Below, one piece after another: positions 6,320 to 13,875 of a stretch of 14,702 nt of DNA. This DNA comes from an uncultured Peptococcaceae bacterium (GTDB lineage Bacteria > Bacillota > Desulfotomaculia > Desulfotomaculales > Desulfocucumaceae): contig CATZDY010000065.1 of NCBI GenBank assembly GCA_958417755.1, forward strand, positions 1-14,702. Reading direction: 5' to 3'. The notes under the pieces were generated by a model. The model was given only the letters and a program-made list of their open reading frames with translations. It ran no database searches and had not been told where the DNA came from. Position 1 is the stretch's first letter, and the number at the start of each line of letters is the position of its first letter. A program made the translations under genes and the position numbers.

Positions 6320-7507
6320 TTAACATTGTTCTCTGACCTTGGGACCCTTTTCTTTTCTATATAACCATAGGGCGCCAAAAACACCAAGCATAGCCAAAAA
6401 GGAAAGGAAGAAAAAACCTGTGGTAATATCTCGAAAACCAGCAATCATACCAGTAAAGATGGGGATAAAGGTCATGCCAATGGCATAGATTGCTTGAAAG
6501 TATCCCATGGCTGTGGATTTCTTTTCTAAAGGTACGTTCTGCATGGCTTCAGAGGTACAAAACGGAAAAGCAATGCCAGTGGAAATGCCAGCAAGAATTT
6601 GTGCCAAATAAATAAATTCTACGGATGGAGCCAAAGGAACAATGATACAATAGATGGCAAGTCCTAACATAATAAGGGGGATCCAAAATCGACCTCCTAA
6701 TTTTATGGCTAATTTTGAGGAAGAAAAATAGGAACTAAGGGCAGCAGTGGTAATATATATGATGGAGCAAAGGCCGATTTCCCAACCAACGGCTCCTTTT
6801 TGTTCAGCAATATGGGAGGTAAAGGACATACAAGTGGCCATTTGAATGCCTTGTTGAATGAGGGCAATCAATGAAAAGGCGATGAGCTTTTTATCTAGGT
6901 AAATTTTAACCAATTCCCGAACAGGAGGAGGGGTTAAAGCTGTCTCCGGTTCCTTGATGCCCAGGGAAAGTAGAATGGCGAGAAAGGCGATGCAGCTGCT
7001 GATGGCACAAATAAATTGCATGCCCATGTGATCATAAAATAATGTGCCCACCAAGAAGCCAAACAGAATACCAAGGTTATTCACAGCGATAATTTTCCCC
7101 ATGGCTGTCTGCATTTCATGTTGGGCATAGTAGTTAGAATAAAGCACCATGAAGGAAATCCACATGGCAGAAGCCAATCCTCCCAATAGATTGGATAAGA
7201 AAAAGCCTAGGGCATTGGGCATGAAGGTTCTGAGCAATGAAGCACTGCATACAGCAATGACTCCAATGATGATAAATGTTTTATGTTGTCCCCGGCGATC
7301 TGCTAGCAACCCAACAGGTAGGCGCAGCAATAACTGGGAAAATCCATAAGCTCCTACAATGGTTCCCACAAGGGAAGCTGCTACACCAAGGGAAAGTAGA
7401 TACGGGGTTTGATAAGGCATATGTACATATTGAGAGAACCAGTACATGCCAACAATGGCCAATAAAATGGTTCTTTGTTTTTTAAAGCGCAAAACTGTGG
7501 GATTCAT
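6320..7507 (-). CDS. major facilitator superfamily (MFS) transporter
   Basis: 395 residues with about twelve hydrophobic helices. The MFS motif A is plain between helices 2 and 3: GLLADRRGQHK at residues 66-76. The basic/proline-rich central loop around residues 190-205 separates the two six-helix halves. It resembles drug- or metabolite-exporting MFS proteins of the YbfB/multidrug type, but the substrate cannot be read from the sequence. The ATG at 7507 is chosen because TTGGAGTG lies 6 bases upstream; an in-frame TTG at 7537 overlaps the preceding gene and has no such site. It starts 23 bases after the DUF212 gene stop on the same strand, so the two are probably one operon. It converges with the carboxypeptidase gene, with 54 bases between the stops and no clear terminator. 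Confidence 0.9.
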   Translation of the reverse strand: MNPTVLRFKKQRTILLAIVGMYWFSQYVHMPYQTPYLLSLGVAASLVGTIVGAYGFSQLLLRLPVGLLADRRGQHKTFIIIGVIAVCSASLLRTFMPNALGFFLSNLLGGLASAMWISFMVLYSNYYAQHEMQTAMGKIIAVNNLGILFGFLVGTLFYDHMGMQFICAISSCIAFLAILLSLGIKEPETALTPPPVRELVKIYLDKKLIAFSLIALIQQGIQMATCMSFTSHIAEQKGAVGWEIGLCSIIYITTAALSSYFSSSKLAIKLGGRFWIPLIMLGLAIYCIIVPLAPSVEFIYLAQILAGISTGIAFPFCTSEAMQNVPLEKKSTAMGYFQAIYAIGMTFIPIFTGMIAGFRDITTGFFFLSFLAMLGVFGALWLYRKEKGPKVREQC

Positions 7508-7530
7508 GAATGTCACTCCAATGGACTTAA

Positions 7531-7944
7531 TTACCAAAACAATCCAATCAATAAGCCAAGGATGAGACCTCCCAAAACTTCCAGGGGAGTATGGCCTAAT
7601 ATTTCACGTAATTTTCGGTTGTTAATTCGGTGAGTGTCATAAAAATTATCCAATAACTCATTGAGCTTTTGTGCCTGTATGCCCACGGCACGACGTACAC
7701 CAGCTGCATCATACATGACAATCAGGGAAAACACAAGGCTAATGGCAAAAAAGGTAGAATCAATGCCTTCTATGAGACCTACCCTGGTGGTCAAAGCAAC
7801 TACCAGGGCTGTATGTGAACTGGGCATACCGCCGGAAGATACAAAGGAGCGTAAGTCAAGTCTTTTCTTTTTCATACAATTCCTAATGACTTTTATCAAT
7901 TGAGCTGCAAACCAAGCAACAAGAGATGTTTCTAAAATTTCCAA
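7531..7944 (-). CDS. divergent PAP2 family protein (DUF212, YuiD-like)
   Basis: 137 residues with three to four hydrophobic segments. The DUF212 signatures are intact: SGGMPSSHTA (37-46), YDAAGVRRAVGIQAQ (78-92) and GHTPLEVLGG (117-126). These resemble the phosphate-binding motifs of PAP2 phosphatases, so a membrane phosphatase acting on lipid phosphates is the usual guess, but family activity is not established to my knowledge. The start codon is TTG at 7944, well supported by AGGAGG 7 bases before it. It leads the short operon with the MFS gene, which does not reveal a shared role. Confidence 0.92.
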   Translation of the reverse strand: MEILETSLVAWFAAQLIKVIRNCMKKKRLDLRSFVSSGGMPSSHTALVVALTTRVGLIEGIDSTFFAISLVFSLIVMYDAAGVRRAVGIQAQKLNELLDNFYDTHRINNRKLREILGHTPLEVLGGLILGLLIGLFW

Positions 7945-8046
7945 GCTTTTACCTCCTGTTTACCATGGGAGACCAAGGTGACAAATCTTTATTGGATATC
8001 CTAATCATAAAAAATGATTCATATATAAATTTGTACAGATATCTCT

Positions 8047-8084
8047 GTATTCCTTTTTCTTGCAAAACAAGTGAAAAGGAATAC
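8047..8084. repeat. stem-loop between the YczE-like and DUF212 genes
   Basis: Left arm 8047-8062 and right arm 8068-8084 pair as GTATTCCTTTT/AAAAGGAATAC plus CTTG/CAAG, with an internal T opposite TG and loop CAAAA. It lies 95 bases past the YczE-like stop on the minus strand. There is no T-run after the stem in either direction, so it is not a canonical terminator. It could stabilise an mRNA end. The rest of 7945-8178 shows no gene I can support. Confidence 0.5.
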
Positions 8085-8178
8085 CTTAAACCAATGGTAA
8101 GTAGATAGGATTTTCTGCATATAGTATCCACTTTTGCCTTTATTTCTGTTCTTTTTGGAGTTTGAAAGCTTTATGTAT

Positions 8179-8895
8179 TTACTGCACAGTATTTTTTTTT
8201 ACAGGCATAAAAAAGCGCAACTTTTGAGAAAATAATTTTGTCAAAAATCCTACACAAACAGCTGAAATAATAGTTCCTTCCCGTACTCCTTCTATTTTCC
8301 CCAAGAATATCAGAGAGAGTAAGATAGCAGAAGTCACCAAAGAAATGTCAAAAGCTGTCTTCACCAAACCAAATTCCTTGTGCCACGTGCTGGCAATGGC
8401 AATGACAATACCTTCCCCAGCTAAAACCAAAACATTAGCCAATACTTCCAAGCTGATACCCAAAGCAAGGATGATACAACCGGATAATAAGATTATCATT
8501 TGGATGATATAACTGTGGGGTTGCATTGGGATTAGGATATACTGAAAAAAATCGATAAAAAAGCTAAAGATAATGGTCATGACGATTTGTAAATATTGCA
8601 TTTTAGGAAATTTCTTTCTTAGTATTAAAATTTGTGCTATGATCATCAACATATTGGTAATAAAAGTGCATAATCCCAAACTGAGAGGAAAAATAAAAGT
8701 TGGTACATAGGCAATGCTGGTAATGGGCGGTGTGCCCAAATTTGATTTTGTGATAAAAGCAATGCCCAAAGCATTGATTGTGATACCTAATAAAAATATG
8801 CTATATCGATAAATGTATTCACCTTTTTGTGATATGAATATTCCCTTCTTTCTTATCTGAAACTGTATACCAAAAAATACAGATAGAACATACAC
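8179..8895 (-). CDS. YczE/YyaS/YitT-like integral membrane protein
   Basis: 238 residues as drawn, with five to six hydrophobic helices. Family features are KSNLGTPPITSIAY after the first helix, the segment GEGIVIAIAS, then GLVKTAFDISLV and IEGVREGTIISAVCVGFLTK. This fits the COG2364 group (YczE-like), whose transported substrate, if any, is unknown. The conserved part begins near residue 27 (EYIYRYSIFLLGI). The only canonical in-frame start before it is the GTG at 8895, which has no ribosome binding site and sits inside a terminator-like hairpin. The true start is therefore doubtful: a non-canonical codon such as ATT after AAAGGTG near 8815 would give a protein starting at the domain. It is not clearly in an operon with its neighbours. 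Confidence 0.78.
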   Translation of the reverse strand: MYVLSVFFGIQFQIRKKGIFISQKGEYIYRYSIFLLGITINALGIAFITKSNLGTPPITSIAYVPTFIFPLSLGLCTFITNMLMIIAQILILRKKFPKMQYLQIVMTIIFSFFIDFFQYILIPMQPHSYIIQMIILLSGCIILALGISLEVLANVLVLAGEGIVIAIASTWHKEFGLVKTAFDISLVTSAILLSLIFLGKIEGVREGTIISAVCVGFLTKLFSQKLRFFMPVKKNTVQ

Positions 8896-8914
8896 ATAGG
8901 TGAATGTTCTATCT
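8872..8914 (-). terminator. hairpin with T-run after the DUF6951-like gene, overlapping the YczE-like start
   Basis: Arms 8914-8900 and 8895-8881 form a 15-bp inverted repeat with one mismatch and the loop CTAT. On the minus strand it is followed by GTA and six T (8877-8872). This is terminator-like for the upstream small gene, whose stop is 44 bases before it. The palindrome itself (AGATAGAACAT and its complement as arms) could also serve as an operator. It covers the GTG at 8895. Confidence 0.6.
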
Positions 8915-8957
8915 TACATTAAAATAAAATGATTAAGCTGTTCAGTTAATATATTAT

Positions 8958-9278
8958 TTAGCTTTGAAAAACAATGGAAGAGTCTCCTGGTAAAGCCAAA
9001 CCGCATTCAGCTTCTACACATTTGAGAATACCGTTAATGACTGGACAGCCAGCATGGGGAGGAAGTAATTCCTGGGCTTCATTATAAAGAGGACTTTTCC
9101 CTGGTTTTTGAAAACAAAGGGCAAAGGAATCATAGGTTTCACTCATAGCTTCTGCCAATTTCTTGATATTAGGACAAGTAGATTCAACTTTTATCCGTAC
9201 TTCTTTTTTCTTTAACTTTTCAGCTTCAACTTCTGTTATAAAACCGCAAATACCTGATTGGATGACGACCTTTTTCAT
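8958..9278 (-). CDS. small cysteine-rich protein, DUF6951-like
   Basis: 106 residues, soluble, no signal or membrane segment. Six cysteines are present: C11, C35, C55, C78, C87 and C92. Recognisable features are the start KVVIQSGICGF, the VESTCPNI segment, and the end CPVINGILKCVEAECGLALP. I associate this pattern with the DUF6951 family seen in clostridia and methanogens; the name is from memory and no function is known to me. Conserved cysteines suggest metal or redox chemistry, as inference only. The ATG at 9278 has GGGAGTG 5 bases upstream. It appears monocistronic, with its own promoter (9350-9378) and a terminator-like hairpin (8872-8914). Confidence 0.72.
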   Translation of the reverse strand: MKKVVIQSGICGFITEVEAEKLKKKEVRIKVESTCPNIKKLAEAMSETYDSFALCFQKPGKSPLYNEAQELLPPHAGCPVINGILKCVEAECGLALPGDSSIVFQS

Positions 9279-9349
9279 TGAGTCACTCCCTTTGTCGGAT
9301 TTTACCAGCTACTGGGGATATATAGATAAGTTTATAGGCACTAAATAAA

Positions 9350-9378
9350 ATTATATAGATAATCTTACATGAAAGCAA
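9350..9378 (-). promoter_or_regulatory. promoter of the DUF6951-like gene
   Basis: On the minus strand, TTGCTT (9378-9373), a 17-base spacer and a perfect TATAAT (9355-9350). It gives a leader of roughly 65 bases before the ATG at 9278. The -35 match is only partial. Confidence 0.6.
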
Positions 9379-9520
9379 GAAAATATCTATTGGATTAGAT
9401 GAATGAATAAGCTTATTTATTTTATGTAAATTTTTTATGCTTGCTATGAATAATACTATAAAATAAATACCATAAAAATAAATGAACATATGATCTTGGA
9501 TTTATATTGGTTTATTTGTA

Positions 9521-9556
9521 TAAAAAAAGAAAAGCAGCAGAAGCTGTTTTCTTTTT
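9521..9556 (-). terminator. intrinsic terminator of the UPF0210 gene
   Basis: A stem formed by 9556-9543 and 9538-9524 (AAAAAGAAAA-CAGC with GCTGTTTTCTTTTT, one bulged base, four-base loop). On the minus strand the T-rich run CTTTTCTTTTTTT follows directly. It lies 91 bases past the UPF0210 stop. T-runs on both sides suggest it may act in both directions. Confidence 0.7.
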
Positions 9557-9646
9557 GATATAAATTATCAGTATTTACTGTATTTACCTTGAATATCCAA
9601 AGGCAATTTGCTATGATAAATAACGAGTGTTTTGTAGCATTGGACT

Positions 9647-11005
9647 TTAATTGGTCAGACTGCTGACAGGGGCAGGAATCCGGCCTCCCCTGCGCACAAA
9701 ATTCTGGGAAGAAAATGGATGAATTTGCATGACTGGTGCTTGTCCCAAAAGTCCGCCAAATTCAACTCGATCTCCTACCTGTTTTCCTGGGGCAGGGATA
9801 ATACGAACAGCTGTGGTTTTATGGTTAATAACCCCTATGGCTACTTCGTCCGCAATGATGGCTGCAATGGTTTCCGGACTAGTATCCCCTGGCACAGCGA
9901 TCATATCCAAACCCACAGAGCATACACAGGTCATGGCTTCCAATTTATCTAGATGCAAAGAGCCTGCTTCCACTGCTCGAATCATGCCGGCATCTTCACT
10001 GACTGGAATAAAAGCACCTGAGAGTCCCCCTACATAAGAAGAGGCCATGGCGCCTCCTTTTTTTACGGCATCATTTAGCAATGCCAAAGCAGCTGTGGTG
10101 CCGTGAGTGCCGCATTTTTCTAGACCCATATGTTCTAAAATTTCAGCCACACTGTCGCCAATGGCTGGGGTTGGGGCCAATGATATATCTACAATGCCAA
10201 AGGGAATGTTCAGTTGCGTTGCTGCAGTACGTCCAACCAATTCTCCCATACGGGTTATTTTAAAGGCTGTTTTTTTTATGATTTCAGCCAAAGTACCGAA
10301 ATCTGCTTCTGGATTCTCTGCCACAGCTGTTTTGACAACACCAGGACCAGAAACACCTACATTGAGAACAACCTCTGGTTCCCCTATGCCATGGAAGGAG
10401 CCAGCCATAAAAGGATTATCTTCAGGTACATTGCTAAAAACCACTAATTTTGCACATCCTAAACCATCTGCATCAGCAGTGAGTAAAGCTGTTTGGACAA
10501 TGACTTTGCCCATGGTATAGACAGCATCCATGTTAATGCCAGCTTTGCTGGTGGCTACATTGACAGAGGAACAAACCCTTTGTGTGGTGGCCAAAGCTTC
10601 AGGGATGGATTGGACCAAACGCTGGTCTCCATTGGTAAATCCTTTGTGCACCAAGGCGGAATAACCACCGATAAAGTTAACGCCCACAGCAGATGCTGCC
10701 TTATCCATTGTACGGGCAAAATCAGTAAAATCAGCATGGGGACAACATTCTGCCACCAATGATATGGGGGTAACAGATATGCGTTTATTGACAATGGGAA
10801 TGCCATATTCTTTTTCTATTTTTTCTCCAGTGCTTACCAAGTTTCCAGCGGTTTTGGTGATTTTATCATATATTTTTTTTTGGGCCAATGCTGGATCAGG
10901 ATCTGCGCAATCTCTTAAACTAATGCCCATGGTAATGGTACGGATGTCAAGATTTTCATCTTGCACCATTTTGATGGTTTCCATGATTTCCGCCAATGAT
11001 AACAT
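9647..11005 (-). CDS. UPF0210 / DUF711 family protein (annotated 'PFL family')
   Basis: 452 residues, the usual family length, soluble. Conserved glycine-rich segments are easy to see: RTITMGISLRDC, FIGGYSALVHKGFTNGDQ, SVNVATSKAGINMDAV, NVGVSGPGVVKTA, SLAPTPAIGDSVAEILE and the end NFVRRGGRIPAPVSSL. The PFL label comes from structural similarity to the pyruvate formate-lyase fold; the glycyl-radical activity of PFL is not implied, and function is unknown to me. The frame stays open to 11122, but the ATG at 11005 has GGAGG 9 bases upstream and starts at the conserved LSLAEIMETIKMV. It follows an ACT-domain gene by 134 bases on the same strand. This UPF0237-UPF0210 pairing is widespread in Firmicutes (for example pneumococcus), suggesting the ACT protein regulates or senses a ligand for it. 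Confidence 0.93.
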   Translation of the reverse strand: MLSLAEIMETIKMVQDENLDIRTITMGISLRDCADPDPALAQKKIYDKITKTAGNLVSTGEKIEKEYGIPIVNKRISVTPISLVAECCPHADFTDFARTMDKAASAVGVNFIGGYSALVHKGFTNGDQRLVQSIPEALATTQRVCSSVNVATSKAGINMDAVYTMGKVIVQTALLTADADGLGCAKLVVFSNVPEDNPFMAGSFHGIGEPEVVLNVGVSGPGVVKTAVAENPEADFGTLAEIIKKTAFKITRMGELVGRTAATQLNIPFGIVDISLAPTPAIGDSVAEILEHMGLEKCGTHGTTAALALLNDAVKKGGAMASSYVGGLSGAFIPVSEDAGMIRAVEAGSLHLDKLEAMTCVCSVGLDMIAVPGDTSPETIAAIIADEVAIGVINHKTTAVRIIPAPGKQVGDRVEFGGLLGQAPVMQIHPFSSQNFVRRGGRIPAPVSSLTN

Positions 11006-11139
11006 GTTATATTTCCTCCGTTTTACATAACCCAGGGAAATCGATAGCCAGAAAAACTGGTGATTGGCTGGATATGTGATAGTATAAAAGCAGGTAATTT
11101 CGCCAACAAAATATTTATTCAAGGAGTTTAGGTATTCGT

Positions 11140-11433
11140 TTATAATCTATGCATAAAACGAAATACATCTTCATGTTGGGCATCAATTTTTACACCCAAT
11201 TCCGCTCCTTTGGCAGCTAACTTTTCTTTTAACTGTTCCATGTTGATGCTGCTTTTTTCCATGTCTCCAATCATGGTCATTACTAAAAATTCTTGCACTG
11301 TGGTTTGACTAATGTCTAGAATATTAATGATATTTTCTGATAGGATATTGGCTACACCAGCAATGATGCCTACCCTATCTGGGCCTAAAACACTAATGAT
11401 TACACGATTGCCTTTGCTATTTTCTTTTTCCAT
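11140..11433 (-). CDS. ACT domain-containing protein (UPF0237)
   Basis: 97 residues forming a single ACT domain. The signature RVIISVLGPDRVGIIAGVA (10-28) is the typical first strand, Gly-rich loop and helix, and ISQTTVQEFLVMTMIGD matches the second and third strands of UPF0237 proteins. ACT domains usually bind amino acids or other small effectors, and related GcvR-type proteins regulate expression. AAGGAGTAAACA precedes the ATG at 11433. It is the first gene of the pair with the UPF0210 gene, and a TATAAT box lies about 90 bases upstream. Confidence 0.92.
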   Translation of the reverse strand: MEKENSKGNRVIISVLGPDRVGIIAGVANILSENIINILDISQTTVQEFLVMTMIGDMEKSSINMEQLKEKLAAKGAELGVKIDAQHEDVFRFMHRL

Positions 11434-11521
11434 TGTTTACTCCTTGTCTTTTGGCATTTGTATAAGCGTATTTCGTGTGTTACAGGAAGGATTCCTGCTT
11501 TACGACTGAATGGTTTTATGT

Positions 11522-11550
11522 ATTATATATGGTTTTGTTTAAAAATTGCA
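11522..11550 (-). promoter_or_regulatory. candidate promoter of the ACT-UPF0210 operon
   Basis: A perfect TATAAT on the minus strand (11527-11522), about 90 bases before the ACT gene ATG. The corresponding -35 position (about 11550-11545) reads GCAATT, a poor match, so the promoter is weakly supported. Confidence 0.4.
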
Positions 11551-11594
11551 GTTCCAGACTAGGATGAAGAGCAATGAAAGCAAGATAAGAGGTC

Positions 11595-11635
11595 ATATTT
11601 CATTTTACTACTATTATATTGGGAAAATGAAATAT
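11595..11635. repeat. 12-bp perfect inverted repeat upstream of ktrB
   Basis: ATATTTCATTTT (11595-11606) and its exact complement AAAATGAAATAT (11624-11635) are separated by 17 bases. It lies between the ACT operon and ktrB. It could be a regulator's operator or an RNA hairpin in a longer ktrB leader. There is no T-run after it, so it is not a terminator. Confidence 0.5.
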
Positions 11636-11746
11636 AGAGATTATGCTTGCAACGAACCTTGAAAAACATAGGTGAGATGATGAATCCCTTTTAAAATTTG
11701 ACTCATAGGATGATTGATTTAGGGATGTAAAAACTTAAAAAATATA

Positions 11747-11755
11747 TGGCATAAT
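11747..11755 (+). promoter_or_regulatory. extended -10 candidate for ktrBA
   Basis: TGGCATAAT has the TGn extension and five of six -10 matches, 42 bases before the ktrB ATG. No good -35 box is seen upstream, which is typical of extended -10 promoters. Confidence 0.35.
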
Positions 11756-11796
11756 TGCTTGCCTAGGGTTGACTTATTGGAGGTAAAAGCTGGAGA

Positions 11797-13098
11797 ATGC
11801 GATACAATGTTGCAAGAATGATGTTCTTGAGTTATGGTTTGGTGGATGTAATAGGAACAATATTATTATTATTACCTATATCTTCCACCGAATCAACTAA
11901 TTTTATGCAAGCGTGGTTTACTGCTACATCCGCTTTGAGTGTCACAGGGCTAACAGTTGTCAATACCAGTACCCATTGGTCTTTCTTTGGACATTTGGTT
12001 ATCTTAATTTTAATGCAAATTGGTGGTTTGGGACTCATGGTTTTAGCTACTGTGCTAATGTCTTTATTGGGTTTTAGAATTCATTTGGGACAGCGAGTAT
12101 TATTGGTACAGGATCGAAACTATTTTAGCATTTCTGGGGTGCTAAAATTGGTAAAAAATGCAATTGCTATTACCTTGATCATTGAAATCATGGGAGCATG
12201 TTTGATTTTTTTATGTTTACCAGAATCCAGAAGTAATGGGGTATTTGAAGGAGCATTTTTTGCTTTGTTTCATTCTATTAGCGCCTTTAATGGAGCTGGT
12301 TTTGATTTAACGGGGCAAAGCTTGGAGTTATATACCAGTCGAATTGGTTTTAATTTAGTGATTATGGCTCTGATTACTTTGGGTAGTTTAGGATATGTTG
12401 TTTTACAAGAATTAGTAGCTTGGCCTCAGGATAAGAAATTAAGCTTACATAGCCGTCTGGTTTTGATTGTTACGGGAAGTATTATCATTGTGGGGGGATT
12501 GTTTTATTGGTGTACAGAATATGCTCGTACTTTATCGTTATTCAATCCTCTGGAGCAATGTGTTGTCAGCTTATTTCAAGCAGTAACTAGAACAGCAGGT
12601 TTTTCTACGATCCCTGTCTTGTCATGGAATGAGCCTTTTATGCTGCTTATGGTTATGATGATGTTTATTGGAGCCAGTCCTGGTTCTGTGGGCGGGGGAT
12701 TGAAAACCACAACTTTTGGAATTGTTATTTTAAAAATTGCATCTATTTTGCGGGGACAAGAAAGAGTGGTTGTCTTTGAGCGGGAAATCGCTGCAGGGAC
12801 TGTTACAAAGGCTTTTGTTATTACAGTTATCATGTTGGGTATTGTTACCATAAGCACATTGATTTTGATGTTAACAGAGGGCTTGCCTTTTTTAGCAGTT
12901 CTTTTTGAGGTAACTTCTGCCATATCCTCAGTGGGACTATCATCAGGGGTTACCAGTCAATTGTCTTTATTCGGGCAAATTCTAATTGGTTTGCTTATGT
13001 TTGTGGGACGTATTGGCGTATTGTCTTTGATTTTATCTTTGATGGGATCTAAGTCGAAAGCATTACAATATATGAAAGAGGATGTATTAATTGGATAG
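11797..13098 (+). CDS. ktrB: potassium transporter KtrB/TrkH family, membrane subunit
   Basis: 433 residues, close to the usual 440-450 of KtrB. Four membrane-pore-membrane repeats can be followed by their selectivity-filter glycines: SVTGL (G51), FNGAGF (G168), RTAGF (G268) and SSVGL (G380). The intramembrane gating segment of the third repeat reads SPGSVGGGLKTTT (294-306), as in KtrB. The protein takes up K+ (with Na+ or H+ coupling) across the cytoplasmic membrane, gated by the KtrA ring. The ATG at 11797 has GGAGG 13 bases upstream; M8 or M9 are possible but would clip the first helix. The ktrA gene follows after 60 bases on the same strand, so they form an operon. Confidence 0.94.
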   Translation: MRYNVARMMFLSYGLVDVIGTILLLLPISSTESTNFMQAWFTATSALSVTGLTVVNTSTHWSFFGHLVILILMQIGGLGLMVLATVLMSLLGFRIHLGQRVLLVQDRNYFSISGVLKLVKNAIAITLIIEIMGACLIFLCLPESRSNGVFEGAFFALFHSISAFNGAGFDLTGQSLELYTSRIGFNLVIMALITLGSLGYVVLQELVAWPQDKKLSLHSRLVLIVTGSIIIVGGLFYWCTEYARTLSLFNPLEQCVVSLFQAVTRTAGFSTIPVLSWNEPFMLLMVMMMFIGASPGSVGGGLKTTTFGIVILKIASILRGQERVVVFEREIAAGTVTKAFVITVIMLGIVTISTLILMLTEGLPFLAVLFEVTSAISSVGLSSGVTSQLSLFGQILIGLLMFVGRIGVLSLILSLMGSKSKALQYMKEDVLIG

Positions 13099-13158
13099 AA
13101 AACCTTTTAATCAATCCTGGCAAAGGATTTCCTTAAGTCTTGCAAATAGGAGGTTATC

Positions 13159-13818
13159 ATGAAAAAATCTGTACTTGTCATTGGTGTAGGCAGGTTTGGA
13201 AGAGGGGTCATTGAAGGTTTGTATGAAAGAGGACATGATATTTTCGCTGTGAATGAAGAGGAAGATGGTTTGGATCATGTAAGAGATATGATTATATCAG
13301 GCGTGATTATGAATGTGGCAGAAGAAGATGATAAATTGGCCCATTTGGTACAAGAGAAAAACTTTGATGAAGCTGTGGTAGCCATTGGAGAAGATTTTGA
13401 AGCTACTTTAATGGCCACCCAAGTGCTGAAGGAAGCGAATATTCCTGTTTCTGTTAAAGCATCCAGTATGAGAAGAGGAAATGTATTGGCCAAATTAGGG
13501 GCGGATCGCATTGTTTTTCCTGAACGTGATATGGGGTTCCGGTTAGCCCAACATATTTCCTCAGAGGCGGAAATTGATGTATTAGAATTACCCAGGGGAT
13601 TTATTGTAGAGCAATTGGAAGTAGGCAAGGGATTCCATGGGAAAACCATGGAGGACTTAAACACCACCAACCGATTTGGTATTTATCTATTATTAATTTA
13701 CCAAGGGGAACAAGCTGTATTACCCACTGCTTCCACCAAGCTGTATAAAGGGGATGTGATGGTAGTGTTTGGGGAAAAAAAGAATTTCGCTGCCTTTGAA
13801 AAAGAGAACTTTTCTTGA
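13159..13818 (+). CDS. ktrA: KtrA, cytoplasmic RCK (TrkA_N/TrkA_C) regulatory subunit of the K+ transporter
   Basis: 219 residues, typical KtrA length. The Rossmann fold has G9-V-G-R-F-G14 in VLVIGVGRFGRG, and later LAKLGADRIVFPERDMGFRLAQ, which matches KtrA rather than the double-domain TrkA. Residues about 135-219 form the RCK_C domain, where c-di-AMP binds in other Firmicutes. An oddity: the acidic residue at the end of the second strand (AVD in relatives), which contacts the ribose of bound nucleotide, is N32 here (FAVNEEEDG). AGGAGG lies 5 bases before the ATG. It is second in the operon with ktrB; the stop codon falls inside a hairpin. Confidence 0.94.
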   Translation: MKKSVLVIGVGRFGRGVIEGLYERGHDIFAVNEEEDGLDHVRDMIISGVIMNVAEEDDKLAHLVQEKNFDEAVVAIGEDFEATLMATQVLKEANIPVSVKASSMRRGNVLAKLGADRIVFPERDMGFRLAQHISSEAEIDVLELPRGFIVEQLEVGKGFHGKTMEDLNTTNRFGIYLLLIYQGEQAVLPTASTKLYKGDVMVVFGEKKNFAAFEKENFS

Positions 13819-13839
13819 GTTATCAAGAAAAGTTCTCTT
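13802..13839 (+). terminator. hairpin at the end of ktrBA, overlapping the stop codon
   Basis: A perfect 16-bp stem (13802-13817 with 13824-13839, arms AAGAGAACTTTTCTTG and complement) with a 6-base loop. The TGA stop (13816-13818) lies at the top of the stem. T residues after the stem are few (CCCTTAT), so it may act as a terminator from both sides or as an mRNA 3' barrier. Confidence 0.65.
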
Positions 13840-13875
13840 CCCTTATAAACCTTTTGCTTGCAAAAATAAATAATG

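Larger units (their letters stand above)
9279..9646. other. AT-rich intergenic stretch with a promoter and a terminator
   Basis: 368 bases between the small cysteine-rich gene and the UPF0210 gene. It holds the promoter of the former (9350-9378) and the terminator of the latter (9521-9556), listed separately. A 68-codon frame on the minus strand (9283-9489) lacks a ribosome binding site, overlaps the promoter and is not accepted as a gene. Nothing else is seen. Confidence 0.6.
11434..11796. other. divergent regulatory region between the ACT gene and ktrB
   Basis: 363 bases between divergently transcribed genes. It contains a -10 box for the ACT gene, a 12-bp inverted repeat and an extended -10 candidate for ktrB, listed separately. 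A small perfect 6-bp stem (CAGGAA-TCC-TTCCTG on the minus strand) lies in the ACT leader near 11484-11498. No small gene is supported. Confidence 0.5.

Noticed and set aside
9283..9489. 68-codon minus-strand frame upstream of the DUF6951-like gene
   Set aside because: No ribosome binding site, AT-driven Ile/Phe/Tyr-rich composition, and it overlaps the promoter of the real gene.
9729..10520. Long plus-strand frames opposite the UPF0210 gene
   Set aside because: They are antisense shadows of a well-conserved gene and lack ribosome binding sites and recognisable motifs.
11640..11730. c-di-AMP (ydaO-type) riboswitch ahead of ktrB
   Set aside because: Fragments such as GGTGAGATGATGAATCCC look faintly similar and the gene context fits, but the other conserved blocks of the class (the GGGG-ACC part and the long 3' consensus with CCGTCAGC) are missing.
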